Below are positions 34,201-39,983 of a stretch of 40,888 nt of DNA, piece by piece (within the stretch, counting starts at the first letter, position 1; each line of letters begins with the position of its first letter). The DNA is taken from NCBI GenBank assembly GCA_024400835.1, contig JAKSMC010000031.1:1-40888 (forward strand). The letters are read 5' to 3'. The notes under the pieces were generated by a model. That model saw only the letters and a program-made list of their open reading frames with translations, had not been told where the DNA came from and made no database searches. The DNA is from Bacteroidales bacterium (GTDB lineage: Bacteria; Bacteroidota; Bacteroidia; Bacteroidales; WCHB1-69). The translations under genes and the position numbers were made by a program.

Positions 34201-34223
34201 GGTGCGTGAAAAATAATGAATAG
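28224..34223 (+). CDS. alpha-2-macroglobulin-family protein lacking a visible thioester motif
   Basis: A 1999-residue periplasmic or surface protein with signal peptide MNKHLFRLTILIFVLGFSSAKAQ (no lipobox). Residues about 25-530 form a Bacteroidota-specific N-terminal region; about 543-660 is the MG2 domain (ALDRTLYRPGQTAFYKV); about 665-760 a further macroglobulin domain (GFVRALSGVPLPDASVHIRG); about 1225-1320 the A2M domain (ETAFFLPQLRTDSTGKVKFVFTVPDQ and RWGFYATAHTRD are key pieces); about 1430-1780 the helical thioester-domain fold (LPDGGWDWF, SEYVTSLIVCHYQKL). Family members trap or inhibit proteases. Where the CxEQ thioester should lie (about residues 1455-1465) the sequence reads RWSGNDDVATALFANAIA, with no Cys or Gln pair, so covalent trapping is not expected. 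It has a very open GC use like its neighbours and its own promoter. Confidence 0.9.
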   Translation: MNKHLFRLTILIFVLGFSSAKAQSYDTLWNRFYHCDHYRIADANAMLDTIVWKAQAENNEYQLLKVNHARVSLNRSGRRWDERGAILYLDSVRHFSGPLYQPIYDFSIGMLLDKYAVRYYSSNTDYKSDYRHLDEWSREALAAEADRLFQKAIDSSAPLVNCPLTNYQGPDYLFLLDVGYYSRNRYAYDCPTLFDLLVQSRIQQVEDHFRRDQAAALCDFAIRQHKLPEDRSLLIEYELERLEYLYIKDNPNDTAAYRRSLLDLEQRYGSDDAFTYAWALYIFGLGENRRADALSRFDSLILHSSDFFYINNANYYKEEILKKWLYVHEAQSDFQPSRYLPLCVSYCNVDSIYVSIYRTGVPLSIPFVKGKDRIPHLRTDDAEQLQQLYRKQFFTLPTEYPYCLSSTDIWLDSLPIGSYVLVFHETPKWDTASVLMVKTIQITDIQLTGWSDSRHFYFAANNRKTGEALANRRAVIRPYYIGLEHVRHSDEYGQFKMRRNIMHGEWNGTIAMDFHNGRKDVYDTYYQEYRYSSRSIPHQNSRRNMWLAQIALDRTLYRPGQTAFYKVLIADKGQTIADREVFVNLKDGNDNVLDSAQMRTNEFGSVAGRFQLPKKVGNYVLEAYYYDNEKKKAPKLYATAEIEAAEYRLPTFKVEMQKDEREYAKGDTLLVSGFVRALSGVPLPDASVHIRGFLIDQHQNVGYDTTVLSNSDGFFQCPILTQKGTTNLYGDVYDFTITATDVNGESQNATAEYTLSQYSLFLELVMDKAVDLQFHDTAFVKVSATNAAQCAVNTPVSVVIERLTLPDYYLGQMFPSGANPKQLQHSTEEYARCFPLQTLNQNALKVQCWPATDTMLNVHRAFDKQDELSLVVKDWPVGIYRITARSADAHGRDVVAQRYLQIYNSSSLKATRCEAVYAEILGEPALGDTMSILVGTYLKQAAVYCSVYQEDKKLVTQRLPLDCAQTILRVPTDSKCNTGVKVVVYAVQNGVSYSDVEYADLRWPFPVETNELNLSLTHWNKMVEPGSQQEWELYVENMDDSLPLVSEVLASMVDEAMYELRGGPRYEYIHSSFSKLPIHKLGKDIDLFGDVKSFSNHLFRCAMANPDNDYKLETKRFLRYGLSNSWKYHSSYQDSRMSADNLRTTPGRSASSNMEEVAIKYEPPVFLGGGKSDDKLPANARFAQQQPENTGLHLDDFGNSPRAKVLHEVEVTQKDEPEEDSFDSSIRVRSHFEETAFFLPQLRTDSTGKVKFVFTVPDQFTRWGFYATAHTRDMHFGRTGEQIYSRRSLMIQSNCPRFLREGDTISFAIRISNLCDTSLNGKAKVTFFDPATDKPLNILVDASDSLQRFACDGHGSTSVRWMVAVPERMEAVAYRVLAQSGNYGDGEEKAVPVLPTRMLFTESVPFYVPADTVRTVTFNKFRDTHSSTLQHLSYSLEVTTNPVWTAVASLPYLTADRWSGNDDVATALFANAIARHIVRNFPEIERTYAQWTEDTLMQSMESSLMRNEQFKNLQTEETPWMHFAQSERNQREAMAKFFKQTRIDADIQRYMMKLRANQLPDGGWDWFGRYSSSEYVTSLIVCHYQKLQRMHIEVPDAPLMMNRALVYLDTCAERRYKAFLKNKEKNPKLNYVLRSSDIRYLYARTFGSKDTSWLAQPFVKMLLEQVSKEVYDRPYSEQADVALVLHRMGRVREAREIMEAIRQQAHGDENLGMYWPTYEENAIAQQSALMEAFSEISPREQELDRMRQWLLAQKQGMMWSNNPTTTEAVFALLMDDEQELLQPSQTEVVVGGETFTSANVPASEAGSGRFTRVWLGRDVSPALANVTVRTDSEHPATGSLYWQYYDVTDKADASGSGITIDCGLYHKDVVEERESLQEVTEERPARVGEHLVVRIVLRNDRTLNFVHLRDQRAAALESVNFREKHSFSGYISYYEIPRDASTDIFINILPAGTHIIEYEVVATQSGSFSYGIATAECAYAPEFRAQSQGKRIRCVKNNE

Positions 34224-34229
34224 GATGAA

Positions 34230-34318
34230 ATATTGGCTTTTAGCTTTTGGCCATTAGCCATTAACTGATTAGTAACCACAGCATTCTTAAACTTTAAACT
34301 TTAAACCTTAAACCATCA
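34230..34318. repeat. short-period intergenic repeats (TTTTAGCTTTTGGCC / AAACTTTAAACC)
   Basis: Short runs of GGCTTTTAGCTTTTGGCCA, CATTAGCCATTAAC and AAACTTTAAACCTTAAACC fill the gap between two genes. No promoter box was found; the kinase gene starts right after the run. Confidence 0.75.
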
Positions 34319-35389
34319 ATGTCTCCCATCTTGTCCCAATTCGCTATCCAATCTCCCGTCGGCGATCCCCGTCCGCTGAAGGTCGGGTTAATCAATGACT
34401 CCTACGTGGTGCCTGCCTTGCAGGAGGGCGCACCGTCTTATTTTTTGCAGAAGATAAACCACCACGTCTTTACGGATGTGGAGGCGTTACAGCGGAACAT
34501 TGCCGTGGTGACGGACCATATCCGCGAAAAGTTGCGAGCTCAAGGCGCTGCGGATGTCGATAGGCGGGTGCTACGGCTGGTGCCCACTCGTACGGGAAAG
34601 TTGTATTGCCAGGATGAGGCGGGCGACTATTGGCGGATGTATCTGTGGATTGACGGCCGCTCGCTGGAAACCATCAGCGCTGAGTCTGCCCGATGGACAG
34701 GGGAGGCCTTCGGACAGTTTCAACAGATGCTGTCCGACCTTCCAGCAGAATCGTTGACGGAGTCTATTCCCAATTTCCATAATGTCGGCTTCCGTGTCCA
34801 GCAACTGCAAGAGGCCGTGACTGCGGATGCGGCAGGACGGGTGGCGGAACAGAAGTCCTTGATCGACACGCTCCTGTCACGCGCGGAAGAGATGTGCCTG
34901 GTGCAAAGATTGTATCAGGAAGGGAAACTCCCCAAACGCATCAACCATTGCGATACGAAGGTCAACAATGTCCTTTTTGACACGGATGGCTCGGTGCTCT
35001 GCATCGTCGATCTGGATACGGTGATGCCGGGGTTCGTGGTCTCCGACTTTGGCGACTTTATGCGTACGGCTGCCTCTACGGCGCCCGAAGACGAGCCCGA
35101 CTTGGACAATATCCATGTTCGGATGGATATCTTTGAAGCGTATGCTTCCGGCTACTTGAAGACGGCCACCTTCCTGACGCCATTGGAAAAGAAACTTCTC
35201 CCGTTCGGCTGCCTGATGATGAGCTATATGCAGGCCGTCCGTTTCCTCACCGACTATCTGAATGGCGACACCTATTACAAAATCCAATACCCGCAGCATA
35301 ACTTGGTGCGTACCAAAGCGCAAGTCAGGTTGTTAGAGGAACAATGTAAAGTTTTGGAACAGATGGAAAAAATCATCAACCGTTATTAA
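34319..35389 (+). CDS. APH-family sugar kinase-like phosphotransferase (NahK-like)
   Basis: A 356-residue cytoplasmic kinase-fold protein. Key motifs: INHHVF with a Lys45-containing ATP-binding beta sheet (YFLQKINHHVF), catalytic HCDTKVNN at 210-217 (Asp212 as base, Asn216 metal ligand), and the metal-binding IVDLDT with Asp231/Asp233. This is the aminoglycoside-phosphotransferase fold; the group with HxDTKxxN in Bacteroidota and bifidobacteria includes N-acetylhexosamine 1-kinase, so a role in sugar phosphorylation is more likely than drug resistance. One base separates its stop from the next gene, a CBM9-like gene, so they form an operon. Confidence 0.85.
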   Translation: MSPILSQFAIQSPVGDPRPLKVGLINDSYVVPALQEGAPSYFLQKINHHVFTDVEALQRNIAVVTDHIREKLRAQGAADVDRRVLRLVPTRTGKLYCQDEAGDYWRMYLWIDGRSLETISAESARWTGEAFGQFQQMLSDLPAESLTESIPNFHNVGFRVQQLQEAVTADAAGRVAEQKSLIDTLLSRAEEMCLVQRLYQEGKLPKRINHCDTKVNNVLFDTDGSVLCIVDLDTVMPGFVVSDFGDFMRTAASTAPEDEPDLDNIHVRMDIFEAYASGYLKTATFLTPLEKKLLPFGCLMMSYMQAVRFLTDYLNGDTYYKIQYPQHNLVRTKAQVRLLEEQCKVLEQMEKIINRY

Positions 35390-35390
35390 G

Positions 35391-36041
35391 ATGCAAGCAA
35401 TCAAGATTCCCTATATTCAGCATTTGAGTCCCGCAGAAATAGAAGATGCGGTTCGGTGCCTGTCGGAAGAGGGCGCTGAGTTGTTGGTGGATAAGGTCAA
35501 CTGGCCGGAGTCGTTCCCGTATGCTCCCGAAACGAAAGTGCGTGTGGCGCATACGGAGGAACACCTTTTTATACTGTATAAGGTCCGTGGACTGCAGTTG
35601 CGTGCGTTAGCCGTGAAGGACCACCAAAACGTGTGGGAGGATTCGTGCGTGGAGTTCTTCTGCCGTGTGCCCGGCTCTGCCTACTATATGAATTTCGAGT
35701 CCAACTGTATCGGCGCAATGACTGTCTCACGACGGATTTCCAAAAAGGAAGATGTCCATAAATTGCAGGCTGAAGAGATGGCGCAAATTCAGCGATGGAC
35801 GACCTGTAAACCGCAATGTATAGAGGAACAGGATGGTGAATTTCTCTGGCAGGTGGCCTTGGCCATTCCGCTGTCGTTGATATTTCGGCGGCCGTTGAAT
35901 TTTCCCGAGATCTTGGAGGCCAATTTCTACAAATGCGCCGACAAGACGAGATATCCTCATTTCGTGAGTTGGAGTCCCATCGACTTGCCCACTCCCAACT
36001 TCCATTGCCCGCAGTTCTTCGGTCGGATGGTACTGGAGTAG
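35391..36041 (+). CDS. CBM9-like protein without signal peptide
   Basis: A 216-residue protein of the family-9-like carbohydrate-binding group (CBM9_2): INWPESFPY-type first strand (VDKVNWPESFPYAPETKVRVAH), LFILYKVRGLQLRALAVKDHQNVWEDSCVEFFC, AYYMNFESNCIGAM, WQVALAIPLSLIFRR, then EANFYKCADKTRYPHFVSWSPI and a C-terminal FHCPQFFGRM. No signal peptide or membrane segment is visible, so it is cytoplasmic or exported without a classical signal. It is the second gene of an operon with a kinase-like gene and converges, 19 bp away, with the ATPase gene. Confidence 0.85.
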   Translation: MQAIKIPYIQHLSPAEIEDAVRCLSEEGAELLVDKVNWPESFPYAPETKVRVAHTEEHLFILYKVRGLQLRALAVKDHQNVWEDSCVEFFCRVPGSAYYMNFESNCIGAMTVSRRISKKEDVHKLQAEEMAQIQRWTTCKPQCIEEQDGEFLWQVALAIPLSLIFRRPLNFPEILEANFYKCADKTRYPHFVSWSPIDLPTPNFHCPQFFGRMVLE

Positions 36042-36060
36042 GGGACAGATCGATGAGCCG

Positions 36061-37245
36061 TTATAAATAATCTATCGGGTCGTGTGATAAAAATTCTTCA
36101 ACGCCAATTCCTTCGGGACCAATTATTAAAGACACTTTTGGACTGAACTTTTCTTTGAAAACTTGTAATCCGGTTGTCGTCTTTTCATGATTGCTTTTCA
36201 CTTCAATAGCCATAAGACAATCTCTCTTTTGAATGACATAATCAACCTCATCGTTACCTTGTCTCCAATAAAAGAGGTCGAAACGATTTTCAAAAGCTTT
36301 GCTGACAAGGTGTGCGCCAATGGCGGATTCGTAGAATCGTCCCCATTGTTTGGGTTGTATCAAAGCATTTTCTAAAGATAAAGGAGATAAATAGTTCTTC
36401 AAGGCACTATTATGTACTTGAAATTTTGGGGTGCTGGCTCTTTTCCTGGCTTTATCATTGGCAAATTTCTGAAGTCCTGTCAGCAATCCCGCATCTGAAA
36501 GCAATTGAAGGTACGAACTTATTGTTGTGGTATTGCCAGCATCTTGCATTTGTCCCATGATTTTTGTAACAGATAACTCTTGAGAAGAAAAAGAAGATCC
36601 TAACTCAAATGTTTGTCTTAGCAATGCAGGTTTTGTGACGACGTGATTCTGAAGAATATCTTTGTTGATAGTGGCATCAACGATAGCGCTTTCAATATAT
36701 TGACTCCATCGGTCAGTATCAGAAATCAATGGTGCTGCCCCTGGATATCCGCCATAATATATGTATTCTTCTAATGTCATTCCAAACGAATCACGCATTT
36801 CCGGCCAACTCCAATGTGACATTCTAATCTCTTCGAACCTGCCTGCAAGCGAATCCGCTAACCCTTTTTCTAACAAAACACGAGAACTCCCCAGTAGTAT
36901 TACCTTTATATTGACATCATTGAAAGTGTCATCGTCCCATTCCTTTTTTACAACTTCGCTCCAATTGGGTATTTTTTGAATTTCATCAATAACTAAAAGA
37001 TATTCATTTGCACCTGATGCCCGCATCTTTGACCGGGCCGTGTTCCATACTTCTGAAATCCAGTTTGTTTGGTTCGTGGGAACATTGTCGGCAGCAACGT
37101 GGTGGTACCCCATCTTTGTGGAATTCAGTACTTGCTTTACTAAAGTGGTTTTTCCAACCTGTCTTGGACCAACTACAACCTCAATAAAATGTCGGGGCTC
37201 CTCCATTCTTTTTTGTAGTTGTTGATAATGATGTCTAATAAACAT
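36061..37245 (-). CDS. AAA_14/DUF4143 ATPase
   Basis: A 394-residue protein. Walker A GPRQVGKT at 26-33, Walker B LLVIDE at 83-88, sensor-type LLGSSRVL near 125; then the DUF4143 C-terminal part, with a nuclease-like NEVDYVI...AIEVKS motif. These 'ATP-binding protein' genes are scattered in many bacteria and archaea and are thought to be mobile or DNA-linked; no biochemical role is established. The 5' region contains two tandem palindromes between the -7 box (37337-37344) and the start (see 37281-37322), which suggests tight control. Confidence 0.88.
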   Translation of the reverse strand: MFIRHHYQQLQKRMEEPRHFIEVVVGPRQVGKTTLVKQVLNSTKMGYHHVAADNVPTNQTNWISEVWNTARSKMRASGANEYLLVIDEIQKIPNWSEVVKKEWDDDTFNDVNIKVILLGSSRVLLEKGLADSLAGRFEEIRMSHWSWPEMRDSFGMTLEEYIYYGGYPGAAPLISDTDRWSQYIESAIVDATINKDILQNHVVTKPALLRQTFELGSSFSSQELSVTKIMGQMQDAGNTTTISSYLQLLSDAGLLTGLQKFANDKARKRASTPKFQVHNSALKNYLSPLSLENALIQPKQWGRFYESAIGAHLVSKAFENRFDLFYWRQGNDEVDYVIQKRDCLMAIEVKSNHEKTTTGLQVFKEKFSPKVSLIIGPEGIGVEEFLSHDPIDYL

Positions 37246-37280
37246 GCTGTGTAGTAATAATTTATATAATAATGATGAAA

Positions 37281-37322
37281 TTACTCAATGTGTTGAGTAA
37301 AATTACTCAGTGCATTGAGTAA
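37281..37322 (-). promoter_or_regulatory. two tandem palindromes (TTACTCAA...TTGAGTAA), candidate operator
   Basis: 37281-37300 has 8-bp arms TTACTCAA/TTGAGTAA around TGTG; 37303-37322 has 7-bp arms TTACTCA/TGAGTAA around GTGCAT. A third half-site TTTACTC lies at 37324-37330. Centres are 22 bp apart, about two helical turns. They sit between the predicted transcription start and the ATG of the ATPase gene, on DNA or RNA level. Confidence 0.75.
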
Positions 37323-37336
37323 TTTTACTCGGGGTG

Positions 37337-37344
37337 CAAAGATA
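37337..37344 (-). promoter_or_regulatory. -7 promoter box TATCTTTG
   Basis: Perfect -7 consensus on the minus strand in front of the ATPase gene; predicted start of transcription lies just before the palindromes. Confidence 0.7.
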
Positions 37345-37387
37345 GTATTTTTTTCTATTGAAAAATGGCTTGAAAATCAAAGTATAA

Positions 37388-37496
37388 GAGAGAGATGAGA
37401 AGGGAGAACTGCCGAAAGTCAATGTCAAAGTTTAAAGTTCAAGTGCTAATGGCTAAAGGCAAACAGCCAAAGGCAGAAATGTCAATGGTCAATGTG
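37388..37496. repeat. short-period intergenic repeats at the HydE 3' end
   Basis: Contains GAGATGAGAAGGGAGAA, AAAGTTTAAAGTTC, GCTAATGGCTAAAGGC and GTCAATGGTCAATGTG runs. The HydE stop at 37482 lies inside the last run. Confidence 0.7.
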
Positions 37497-38531
37497 ACTC
37501 GGGGCGTCGCCGCGGCTTTGCTCTACGTGGTAGCCGACGGACTCGATGATGCGGTTCAGTTCGGTGAGGCCTTCGGCGGATTCGGCGCCGGTGGCGAGCT
37601 TGTTGTCGTAGATCATGTATTTGCTGCGGTCGTCGGCGGGGGAGAGGTTGGGCATGATGACGTTGGCACCGGCCATCAGTCCCTTTTCGCGGCCCTGCGG
37701 GTCCATTGTGCCGAGTGCGGTGGTGGCGGGCAGCAGCAGTTGCGGCATCATCACGCGCAGGATTCCTAACAGGAACAGCGTCTGCTCGACGGTGCCTGCG
37801 GGTTGGTCGGCGAATGGCGTGGCGTGATGCGGAATGTAGGGCCCGATGCCCACCATGGCGGGCTGGAATTGGGCGATGAACATCAAGTCCTCGGCCAGGT
37901 GCTCGGCCGTCTGGAAGGGCGAACCCACCATGAAGCCCGTGCCCACCTGGTAGCCAATCTCCTTCAGGTCTTGCAAGCACTGCATGCGCTTGGCGTGCGA
38001 CATCCACGAGGGATGCAACTGGCCATAATGCTCGGCATTGGCGGTCTCGTGGCGCAGCAGATAGCGGTCGGCACCCGCCTCGAACATCCTCTGATAACTG
38101 TCGCGTTTGCGCTCCCCAAGGGAAAGGGTGATGGCGCTGTCGGGATATTGTTGTTTGATTTGACGGATGAGGGCCACCATGCGCTCGTCTGTGAATTTGC
38201 TGTCTTCACCGCCCTGCATCACGAAAGTGCGGAACCCGAGGGCGTGCCCTTGCGCGCAGCACGACAGGATCTGCTCGTCGGTGAGACGGTAGCGCTCGGC
38301 CGTGGCGTTGCTGTGTCGAATGCCGCAGTAGAGGCAGTCGTTGTGACAATAGCTGGAAATCTCAATCAGTCCGCGCAAAAACACAGCGGTGCCGAAGTGC
38401 TTTTGCCGCAGGCATCGGGCGCGCTCAAAGAGGTGTTGGGCATCTTCAGATGTGTGATTTTGAATAAGTTGCACAAACTCATCTTTTGAGAGCGTATGGT
38501 TGGTTTCTAACTTGTCAATCAGCGATTTCAT
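37482..38531 (-). CDS. hydE: [FeFe]-hydrogenase maturation radical SAM enzyme HydE
   Basis: A 349-residue radical SAM protein. The iron-sulfur motif CxxxCxxC is C62, C66, C69 (YCHNDCLYCG), followed by RYRLTDEQIL, FRTFVMQGGED (the SAM-binding GGE), LSLGER, LRHETAN and VGIGPYIPHHATPF, all features of HydE. HydE helps build the diiron part of the H-cluster together with HydF and HydG; those are not in this window. The C-terminus ends with SHIDH inside the short-period repeat, so the last residues may have been altered by repeat insertion. A TATATTTG box at 38549-38556 precedes the start. Confidence 0.93.
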   Translation of the reverse strand: MKSLIDKLETNHTLSKDEFVQLIQNHTSEDAQHLFERARCLRQKHFGTAVFLRGLIEISSYCHNDCLYCGIRHSNATAERYRLTDEQILSCCAQGHALGFRTFVMQGGEDSKFTDERMVALIRQIKQQYPDSAITLSLGERKRDSYQRMFEAGADRYLLRHETANAEHYGQLHPSWMSHAKRMQCLQDLKEIGYQVGTGFMVGSPFQTAEHLAEDLMFIAQFQPAMVGIGPYIPHHATPFADQPAGTVEQTLFLLGILRVMMPQLLLPATTALGTMDPQGREKGLMAGANVIMPNLSPADDRSKYMIYDNKLATGAESAEGLTELNRIIESVGYHVEQSRGDAPSHIDH

Positions 38532-38548
38532 AGGGGCGATTTAGGCGG

Positions 38549-38556
38549 CAAATATA
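38549..38556 (-). promoter_or_regulatory. -7 promoter box TATATTTG
   Basis: Consensus box 18 bp before the HydE ATG on the minus strand. Confidence 0.65.
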
Positions 38557-38576
38557 GGAAGAAAAACGGAATTACC

Positions 38577-39059
38577 CTAATCGGCAACCTTGCGCCGCCG
38601 CCCACTATGTTTCCCGAGCGCACCCGTCATCCCGAGCGGAGCGCAGCGGAGTGAAGGGATCACTACATTACAATCATTAACCTCTTTTTTAACAGTGTCC
38701 CCTTCTTTAATCTGATTATAAACATTTTGAGGAATATGAATTGTTAGTAAACTATCACAAGTATAATCAAAATAAATATTACTATTATAAGGAAATGATG
38801 GTTTTGGTTCTATTTGATGCAATAATAGTGTTACTGAATATTCATCTTCATGTTTTTTTTTGACAAAAACATTATATTTTTTTTCAACAACAACCCCTTC
38901 AAATTCAAGCCCTAAAAAATAATCTCTCTCTTTTTGCAATCTTATTTGCGTTTCTTCTTGAATGGCTTTTCCATATTGAAGCAATTCAAAAGTAACACAA
39001 CCAACTATTGCAAGAGCAATTAAACAAATAATTTTCGATGCTGTTGTCATTTTAATCAT
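38577..39059 (-). CDS. lipoprotein-like hypothetical protein with repeat-derived C-terminus
   Basis: A 160-residue protein. The N-terminus reads MTTASKIICLIALAIVGC, a possible lipoprotein signal (IVGC), followed by a polar helix-rich region (GKAIQEETQIRLQKERDYF) and a beta-rich part (EFEGVVVEKKYNVFVKK, YSVTLLLHQIEP). The last about 28 residues (VIPSLRCAPLGMTGALG and on) are the translation of the dispersed hairpin repeat at 38625-38663, read on the opposite strand, so a repeat has replaced or extended the original C-terminus. No family. A possible promoter (TACCTTTG) lies at 39193-39200, about 134 bp upstream. Confidence 0.65.
   Translation of the reverse strand: MIKMTTASKIICLIALAIVGCVTFELLQYGKAIQEETQIRLQKERDYFLGLEFEGVVVEKKYNVFVKKKHEDEYSVTLLLHQIEPKPSFPYNSNIYFDYTCDSLLTIHIPQNVYNQIKEGDTVKKEVNDCNVVIPSLRCAPLGMTGALGKHSGRRRKVAD
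38625..38663 (+). repeat. dispersed hairpin repeat, copy 6
   Basis: CGTCATCCCG...GGGATCAC with outer stem ATCCC/GGGAT and GCGCAGCGGA core; preceded by a GCCGCCGCC module. It lies inside the 3' end of the gene at 38577-39059. Confidence 0.85.
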
Positions 39060-39566
39060 GTTTTTTTTAAAATATGGAATAACCCTCCAAGCATTTCGGC
39101 TTTATGGGTATTTAGATTTAGTTCCCGATTTTGTTTTGCGTATGCCTCTTCATGATGAATGCGTATAAAGTTGTTTTATGAAAATTGACCCGCAAAGGTA
39201 GCAATTTTTGAGATGTGTTTTGTGCCTTTTCCTTTTTGATAAAAACTAAAAGTGAATTTTTGCGGTCTCAAACGCTTTGGTACTGATGAGCATGGGCTCT
39301 GTGCTGAGCGTCTTCTTTGAAAAATGTCATCTACTAAGGAATAATTTACATTGGGACGGATTTACCTGAAAAAATATCAGTCTCTGTTTGTCAAATGTGA
39401 TCCACCGTCAAAATGCAACACTTTAACGAGAACATACACTATAAGAGCCGGTAACAGTATTTCTAACATCTCTGTTAATTTTTGTGTGCCGCTAACATAC
39501 AAAAAAATATGATATGGTGGGAAGGTGGATGGATGATTTTTTAGAATTATCCATTTTGATCTTGTA

Positions 39567-39610
39567 GAGATCCTTTCACATCCTCCTAATGTCGGAGGTT
39601 CAGGATGACG
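39567..39610 (-). repeat. dispersed hairpin repeat, copy 7 (variant stem)
   Basis: Outer stem ATCCT/AGGAT, a compensated variant of ATCCC/GGGAT; inner stem CCTCC/GGAGG around TAATGTC. Inverted relative to copies 4-6. Confidence 0.85.
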
Positions 39611-39761
39611 ACTCGCCACTAATGCACAAGGGCGGCGGCGCAAAGATGTCGATTGTGATCGAAGTGTGGTGCCGCCGCAATCGCGATTTCCGCGGCGACA
39701 CCACGACATTGCCATCCGTTCAATACTTTCCGTCGCCGCCCTTTTCCTACCGGCAACGCAT

Positions 39762-39791
39762 CGTCATTCCGTAGCGCAGCGAAGGAATCTC
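39762..39791 (+). repeat. dispersed hairpin repeat, copy 8 (short form)
   Basis: Outer stem ATTCC/GGAAT with GTAGCGCAGCGAA between; the same short form as 717-746 in the other orientation. Confidence 0.8.
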
Positions 39792-39835
39792 TCTACAAGA
39801 AGGAAATGGATAATCTGTTTTTTTTTGGATTTTGT

Positions 39836-39870
39836 GTTTTGTGTCCTATAATTTTCTTTATGTTAAAAAC
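39836..39870. repeat. 35-bp direct repeat, left copy
   Basis: Identical over 35 bp to 40718-40752 (starts GTTTTGTGTCC, ends TGTTAAAAAC). The two copies bracket the gene at 39984-40691. Confidence 0.9.
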
Positions 39871-39983
39871 TATCATTGGTTTCAATGTTGATATGAATCA
39901 GTGGGTCTTCTTCGTCGATACAGAGAAAATAATGTTTAATTTTGTTCTTTGTTAATAAGTGAATTAAGCGTAAAGAAGGAACA

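Larger units (their letters stand above)
39060..39983. other. gene-poor region with repeats
   Basis: No credible gene in this 924-bp gap. 39193-39200 holds a minus-strand TACCTTTG box; 39567-39610 and 39762-39791 are hairpin repeats with GC-rich GCCGCCGC modules between them, including a stretch at about 39668-39710 that is the inverse of about 800-842; 39836-39870 is a 35-bp direct repeat. The rest, 39061-39190 and 39210-39540, shows no feature I can name. Confidence 0.7.

Noticed and set aside
34319..35389. Aminoglycoside resistance gene
   Set aside because: The fold is APH, but the HCDTKVNN form and the CBM9-like partner fit a sugar-kinase-type protein better than drug resistance.
39377..39715. 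Minus-strand 112-codon frame with a hydrophobic end (LEILLPALIVYVLVKVLHF)
   Set aside because: Most of it is repeat sequence. A 30-residue membrane peptide from the last Met is conceivable, but no promoter or conservation can be shown.
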